From: a bacterium D16-56
Lineage (GTDB): Bacteria > Bacillota > Clostridia > Lachnospirales > Lachnospiraceae
Length of the DNA: 64,000 nucleotides
Assembly: GCA_003611875.1 (NCBI GenBank)
Contig: RAYY01000012.1
Coordinates: 1-64,000, forward strand
Direction of reading: 5' to 3'
In this document: positions 60,907 to 64,000 of the stretch, one piece after another
How positions within the stretch are numbered: the first letter of the stretch is position 1
How the letters are laid out: the number at the start of each line of letters is the position of its first letter
Made by a program: the position numbers and the translations under genes
The notes under the pieces: model-generated
The model's database searches: none
What the model was told of the DNA's origin: nothing
What the model saw: the letters and a program-made list of their open reading frames with translations, nothing else

Positions 60907-62046
60907 ATGAGATTTTTATTTGCATCAGACTCGTTTAAAGGAACCTTGTCCTCAGAGCAGATCATCCGATTGCTGACCGATTCGGCAAATCGGATTTTTC
61001 CGGGATGTGAGACGAAGGGGGTGCCGATTGCCGACGGAGGAGAGGGAACCGTGGATGCGGTGATTACCGTGACAAAGGGTGAGATTCGGACCGCAGACGT
61101 TCATGGGCCTTTGATGGAAAAGACGGCGGCCTCTTACGGCATTTTTCACGGGGATTCGGCGATTATTGAGATGGCGGCAGCTTCCGGCCTGCCCATGGTG
61201 CCGGCAGAGAAAAGAAATCCCTTACATACAACCACCTATGGCACGGGAGAGCTGATTCGGGACGCCTTGGATGCAAGGTATCGGAAGCTGTCCATTGCCA
61301 TTGGAGGAAGCGCCACCAATGACGGCGGCATGGGGGCCATGCGGGCCCTGGGAGTTCGCTTTTTGGATGAAAAGGCCGACGAGCTTATGGGTACAGGCTC
61401 AGATTTGGGCAGGGTTCGGGATATTGATATTTCCGGACTGCATCCGGCAGTGGCTGAAGCGGAGATTACCGTTATGTGTGATGTAAATAATCCTCTTACC
61501 GGACCGGACGGAGCTGCCTATACCTTTGGAAAGCAGAAGGGCGGCACACCGGAGATTTTAGATGAGCTGGAGGCAGGGATGAAGCAGTATGCCGGCGTGA
61601 TTGCACAGAAGCTGGGAATCGATGTGGACAAGATTGCAGGAGCCGGCGCAGCAGGCGGCTTGGGAGCGGCCCTGTGTGTATTTCTTCATGCCAGATTAAA
61701 ATCAGGCATTGAGACCGTACTGGATCTGATTGACTTTGACGGGCTGCTGGACGGCACGGATCTGGTAGTCACCGGGGAAGGGCGGATCGACTGGCAGTCT
61801 GCATTCGGAAAGGTTCCCAGCGGAGTGGGCCAGCGCTGTAAGGCGAAAGGGATTCCTGCAGTTGCCATTGTGGGCGGTATGGGCCAGGGAGCCGAGAAAA
61901 TCTATGAATTTGGCATTGACAGCATTCTGCCTGCGATTCATGGCGCAATGGATATTCAGGAGGCATGCAGCCGGGCAGAGGAGCTGTATGCCAATGCTGC
62001 GGAGCGTATGTTCCGGATGATACGGGTCGGCATGGGACTAAAATAA
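60907..62046 (+). CDS. glxK: Glycerate kinase
   Basis: A 379-residue glycerate kinase (GarK/GlxK class) phosphorylating D-glycerate, the product of GarR. Motifs: FLFASDSFKGTLSS at the N terminus, IADGGEGT, IGGSATNDGGMGAMRALG, CDVNNPLTGPDGAAY, GAGAAGGLGAAL, and VTGEGRIDWQSAFGKVP. Full length, no lesion. ATG 60907 with GGGAAGGAGAGG upstream; the in-frame extension to 60772 precedes the promoter. It has its own promoter and so can still be made although both upstream genes are damaged. Confidence 0.94.
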   Translation: MRFLFASDSFKGTLSSEQIIRLLTDSANRIFPGCETKGVPIADGGEGTVDAVITVTKGEIRTADVHGPLMEKTAASYGIFHGDSAIIEMAAASGLPMVPAEKRNPLHTTTYGTGELIRDALDARYRKLSIAIGGSATNDGGMGAMRALGVRFLDEKADELMGTGSDLGRVRDIDISGLHPAVAEAEITVMCDVNNPLTGPDGAAYTFGKQKGGTPEILDELEAGMKQYAGVIAQKLGIDVDKIAGAGAAGGLGAALCVFLHARLKSGIETVLDLIDFDGLLDGTDLVVTGEGRIDWQSAFGKVPSGVGQRCKAKGIPAVAIVGGMGQGAEKIYEFGIDSILPAIHGAMDIQEACSRAEELYANAAERMFRMIRVGMGLK

Positions 62047-62094
62047 CAGAGAACGCTTAAAATACGGAAGGTGTAATGCAGGAGGATATGGAAT

Positions 62095-63003
62095 ATGGAG
62101 ATGTCTGGTTTACTGAATCTGCAGGGAGAAATGTTTCTTCTGCTGGTGGCAGGGGCAGTAATGCGAAGGAAAGGGATTCTGCCGGCATCGGCAAAGGATA
62201 TTTTGACGGATTTGGTTCTTTATCTGGTGCTTCCCTGCAATATTATTCATTCCTTTCGTATGGAGTTTGATCTGAAAATACTGGGAAGTGTTCTGGCTGT
62301 CATAGTGGTGGCGGTGATGATCCAGGTGCTGTGTATGGTTTTAAGCCGCATTTTATATAATAAGGAAGAACCTGGCCGGAAAAAGGTGTTCCAATATGCC
62401 ACTTTGGTATCCAATGCCGGATTTATGGGAAATCCCATTGCAGAGGGGGTTTTTGGCGCCCAAGGATTGATGTATGCATCTATTTATCTGGTGCCTCAGC
62501 GGATCGTGATGTGGTCGGCAGGCATTGCCTGTTTTACGGAAAGCAGCAGTTTAAAAGAGGTGGCAAAAAAGGTGGCCACCCATCCTTGTATCGTGTCAGT
62601 CTATATTGGGTTGGTCTTGATGATTGGGCAGGTTCCCCTTCCGGAGTTTTTGGGAATGACCATAAAAACCGTGGGAGCCTGCACCACGCCGCTTTCCATG
62701 CTGCTGATCGGGACGATTTTTGCGGATCTGAAGCTGGCCGGGATGGTCAGCATTCCGGTACTACGATATACCTTGATTCGTTTAGCGGTTATTCCTGGAA
62801 TTGCCTGGCTGGGCTGCCGCCTTTGCGGGGTGGATCCCCTGGTTACCGGGGTGTCTGTACTTTTAGCGGCAATGCCGGCAGGCAGCACTACGGCGATTTT
62901 GGCCAACAAATACCAGGGAGATGTGGAGTTTGCCACAAAATGCGTGGTGTTTTCCACGCTGATGACTTTGGTGACGGTGCCTTTGTGGTGCCTGGTTCTG
63001 TAG
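62095..63003 (+). CDS. AEC family transporter (auxin efflux carrier-like)
   Basis: A 302-residue membrane protein with about ten helices. Family pattern: N-terminal half (ILPASAKDILTDLVLYLVLPCNIIHSF), ending with GFMGNPIAEGVFGAQGLMYASIYLVPQRIVMWSAG and C-terminal LLAAMPAGSTTAILANKYQGDVEFAT. Bacterial members move carboxylates such as malate. It follows glycerate kinase by 48 bases, suggesting uptake of the acid that feeds the pathway. Confidence 0.9.
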   Translation: MEMSGLLNLQGEMFLLLVAGAVMRRKGILPASAKDILTDLVLYLVLPCNIIHSFRMEFDLKILGSVLAVIVVAVMIQVLCMVLSRILYNKEEPGRKKVFQYATLVSNAGFMGNPIAEGVFGAQGLMYASIYLVPQRIVMWSAGIACFTESSSLKEVAKKVATHPCIVSVYIGLVLMIGQVPLPEFLGMTIKTVGACTTPLSMLLIGTIFADLKLAGMVSIPVLRYTLIRLAVIPGIAWLGCRLCGVDPLVTGVSVLLAAMPAGSTTAILANKYQGDVEFATKCVVFSTLMTLVTVPLWCLVL

Positions 63004-63056
63004 ATCGAGCGGAGGAAAGGGCTTGTGCTGTGGAATGTGCACAGAATGGAGGAAAA

Positions 63057-63476
63057 ATGGAATATAAGCAGATAGGAAATCATTATGTTATGCGGGTGGA
63101 CCCGGGGGAGGAGATCCTGGAAAAAATAGAGGAATTGTGCCGAAGAGAGAATATTCGGGCAGGATCTGCTGTTGGGCTGGGAGCATCCAACCGGGCGGTG
63201 GTAGGGCTGTTTGATACGAGAAATAAGGTTTATCAAAAAAAAGAGCTGACCGGACCCATGGAGATTACCTCCCTGGTAGGAAATATTTCTACAAAAGACG
63301 GGGAGACGTATCTTCACTTTCATGTGAATTTGTGTGATGAGGAAATGAGGATCCGGGGAGGACATATGAATGCCTGCTATGTTTCCGCTACGGCAGAGAT
63401 TACGGTGACAAAGCTGGAGGGAACCATAGAGCGCAGGATGAATGAGGAGATTGGGCTGAATTTGTATCGATTTTAG
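63057..63476 (+). CDS. PPC (DUF296) domain protein
   Basis: A 139-residue protein of the PPC/DUF296 family: YVMRVDPGEEILEKIEELCRRENIRAGSAVGLGASNRAVVGLFD, HFHVNLCDEEMRIRGGHMNACYVSATAEI. The conserved HxHxxL (LHFHVNL) and GGH residues can bind metal. Called DNA-binding in plants (AT-hook proteins), but bacterial members act on unknown targets. The longer open frame from 62511 runs inside the transporter in another frame and is discarded; GGAGG is six bases before ATG 63057. Confidence 0.9.
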   Translation: MEYKQIGNHYVMRVDPGEEILEKIEELCRRENIRAGSAVGLGASNRAVVGLFDTRNKVYQKKELTGPMEITSLVGNISTKDGETYLHFHVNLCDEEMRIRGGHMNACYVSATAEITVTKLEGTIERRMNEEIGLNLYRF

Positions 63477-63516
63477 ATGACATTTTGGCTTGGTCTGTCC
63501 ATCTTTTTGAAATCTC

Positions 63517-63545
63517 TTGTCTTATAAGGAATAACATGATAGAAT
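63517..63545 (+). promoter_or_regulatory. Promoter of the MATE transporter gene
   Basis: TTGTCT (63517-63522), 17-base spacer, TAGAAT (63540-63545). The ATG at 63601 follows about 50 bases later. Confidence 0.45.
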
Positions 63546-63600
63546 CAGTTTTACACGCAAAAATTCCCATGGTATTTTATGGACAGGAGGACAAAAATCT

Positions 63601-64000
63601 ATGGAAGTGAATCAGAAGACAGATTTGTTTGAACGAATACCCATTTCCCGGGCCGTAGCCCAGCTTACCATACCCACGATCTTAAGCTCATTGGTGATGG
63701 TGATCTATAATATGGCAGACACATATTTTGTGGGGATGGTCAATGATCCCATCCAGAATGCGGCGGTTGCCTTAGCATCTCCTGTACTGCTGGCTTTCAA
63801 TGCGGTGAACAATCTGTTTGGAGTGGGAAGCTCCAGCATGATGAGCCGCGCATTGGGAAGTAAGGATTATGAGACCGTGCGGCGCAGCTCGGCGTTCGGA
63901 TTTTATTGTTCCCTGATCTGCGGGGTAGTATTTTCCTTGATGTGTCTGGTTTTTCGGGAACCGCTGCTGGTGCTTTTGGGAGCAGATGGGAGCACGGCCG
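63601..64000 (+). CDS. MATE family efflux transporter (partial, runs off the window)
   Basis: The first 133 codons of a MATE-type drug/sodium antiporter: a short cytoplasmic N terminus (ending RIPISRAVAQLTIPTILSS) followed by helices with NMADTYFVGMV, VGSSSMMSRALGSKDYETVRR and the next helix. Typical for the DinF/NorM group of Firmicutes. AGGAGGACAAAAATC precedes the ATG. The gene continues past the window, so length and completeness are unknown. Confidence 0.92.
   Translation, partial: MEVNQKTDLFERIPISRAVAQLTIPTILSSLVMVIYNMADTYFVGMVNDPIQNAAVALASPVLLAFNAVNNLFGVGSSSMMSRALGSKDYETVRRSSAFGFYCSLICGVVFSLMCLVFREPLLVLLGADGSTA

Noticed and set aside
62511-63056. Upstream extension of the PPC-domain gene
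   Set aside because: It overlaps the AEC transporter in another frame and has no similarity; the true ATG is at 63057 with a good ribosome site.

Overview
The window reads as chromosome of a Gram-positive anaerobe of the class Clostridia, most likely Lachnospiraceae. The signs are Firmicute gene neighbourhoods (rho-rpmE-DUF1385-prmC-prfA; rpmG-secE-nusG-rplK-rplA), strong AGGAGG-type ribosome sites, a TM1266-family hydrogenase regulator, a DUF3798 lipoprotein, and an ATP synthase c subunit with a sodium-type ion site. The species was not identified. Nearly all genes lie on the + strand. No rRNA, tRNA, CRISPR array, prophage or complete insertion sequence was seen.

Layout. 0.4-7.5 kb: a very large membrane protein, an AIM24-like protein, two acyltransferase-fold proteins, a sirtuin and a DUF951 protein. 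7.6-11.4 kb: rpmG-secE-nusG-rplK-rplA, then an L10 leader and rplJ-rplL. rpoB does not follow rplL. Two near-identical L1-type mRNA hairpins precede rplK and rplA. 11.8-16.6 kb: a cold-shock gene behind a 25-bp perfect hairpin, a tagaturonate-reductase-like gene with a cre-like operator, a polysaccharide deacetylase and rarA. 17-22.5 kb: rho, rpmE, DUF1385, prmC, prfA. 22.7-31.6 kb: a BTAD regulator with a degenerate GGDEF-like tail, divergent from a complete ATP synthase operon (two atpI-type genes, then atpBEFHAGDC).

31.9-42.8 kb: a DUF3810 protein, a VanRS-like two-component pair, a large secreted/membrane protein with an ABC exporter pair, and an SPFH / zinc-ribbon / TPM trio resembling Bacillus YdjI-YdjG-YdjH but with no PspA gene here. 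43-48.8 kb: a DUF3798 lipoprotein with a sugar-type ABC importer (ATPase and two permeases). 48.8-56.8 kb: a c-di-GMP phosphodiesterase with two solute-binding domains, a HIT protein, a TM1266 regulator convergent with FeoB, a CAP-domain secreted protein and a lone tyrosine recombinase.

57-64 kb: a carboxylate or acid-sugar locus that appears to be decaying. It has a PrpR-type regulator that lacks the sigma-54 contact loop, a tartronate semialdehyde reductase gene with a clean in-frame deletion of about 52 codons, a DHDPS-family lyase cut by an amber codon, an intact glycerate kinase, an AEC transporter, a PPC-domain protein and the start of a MATE transporter.

Small dispersed palindromic elements occur in several intergenic gaps. 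The longest has GGAACTGTCC terminal inverted repeats (16.75-16.91 kb), with end fragments elsewhere. All family assignments come from reading the translated sequence without database searches. Start codons were chosen from ribosome-binding sites and family start conventions.
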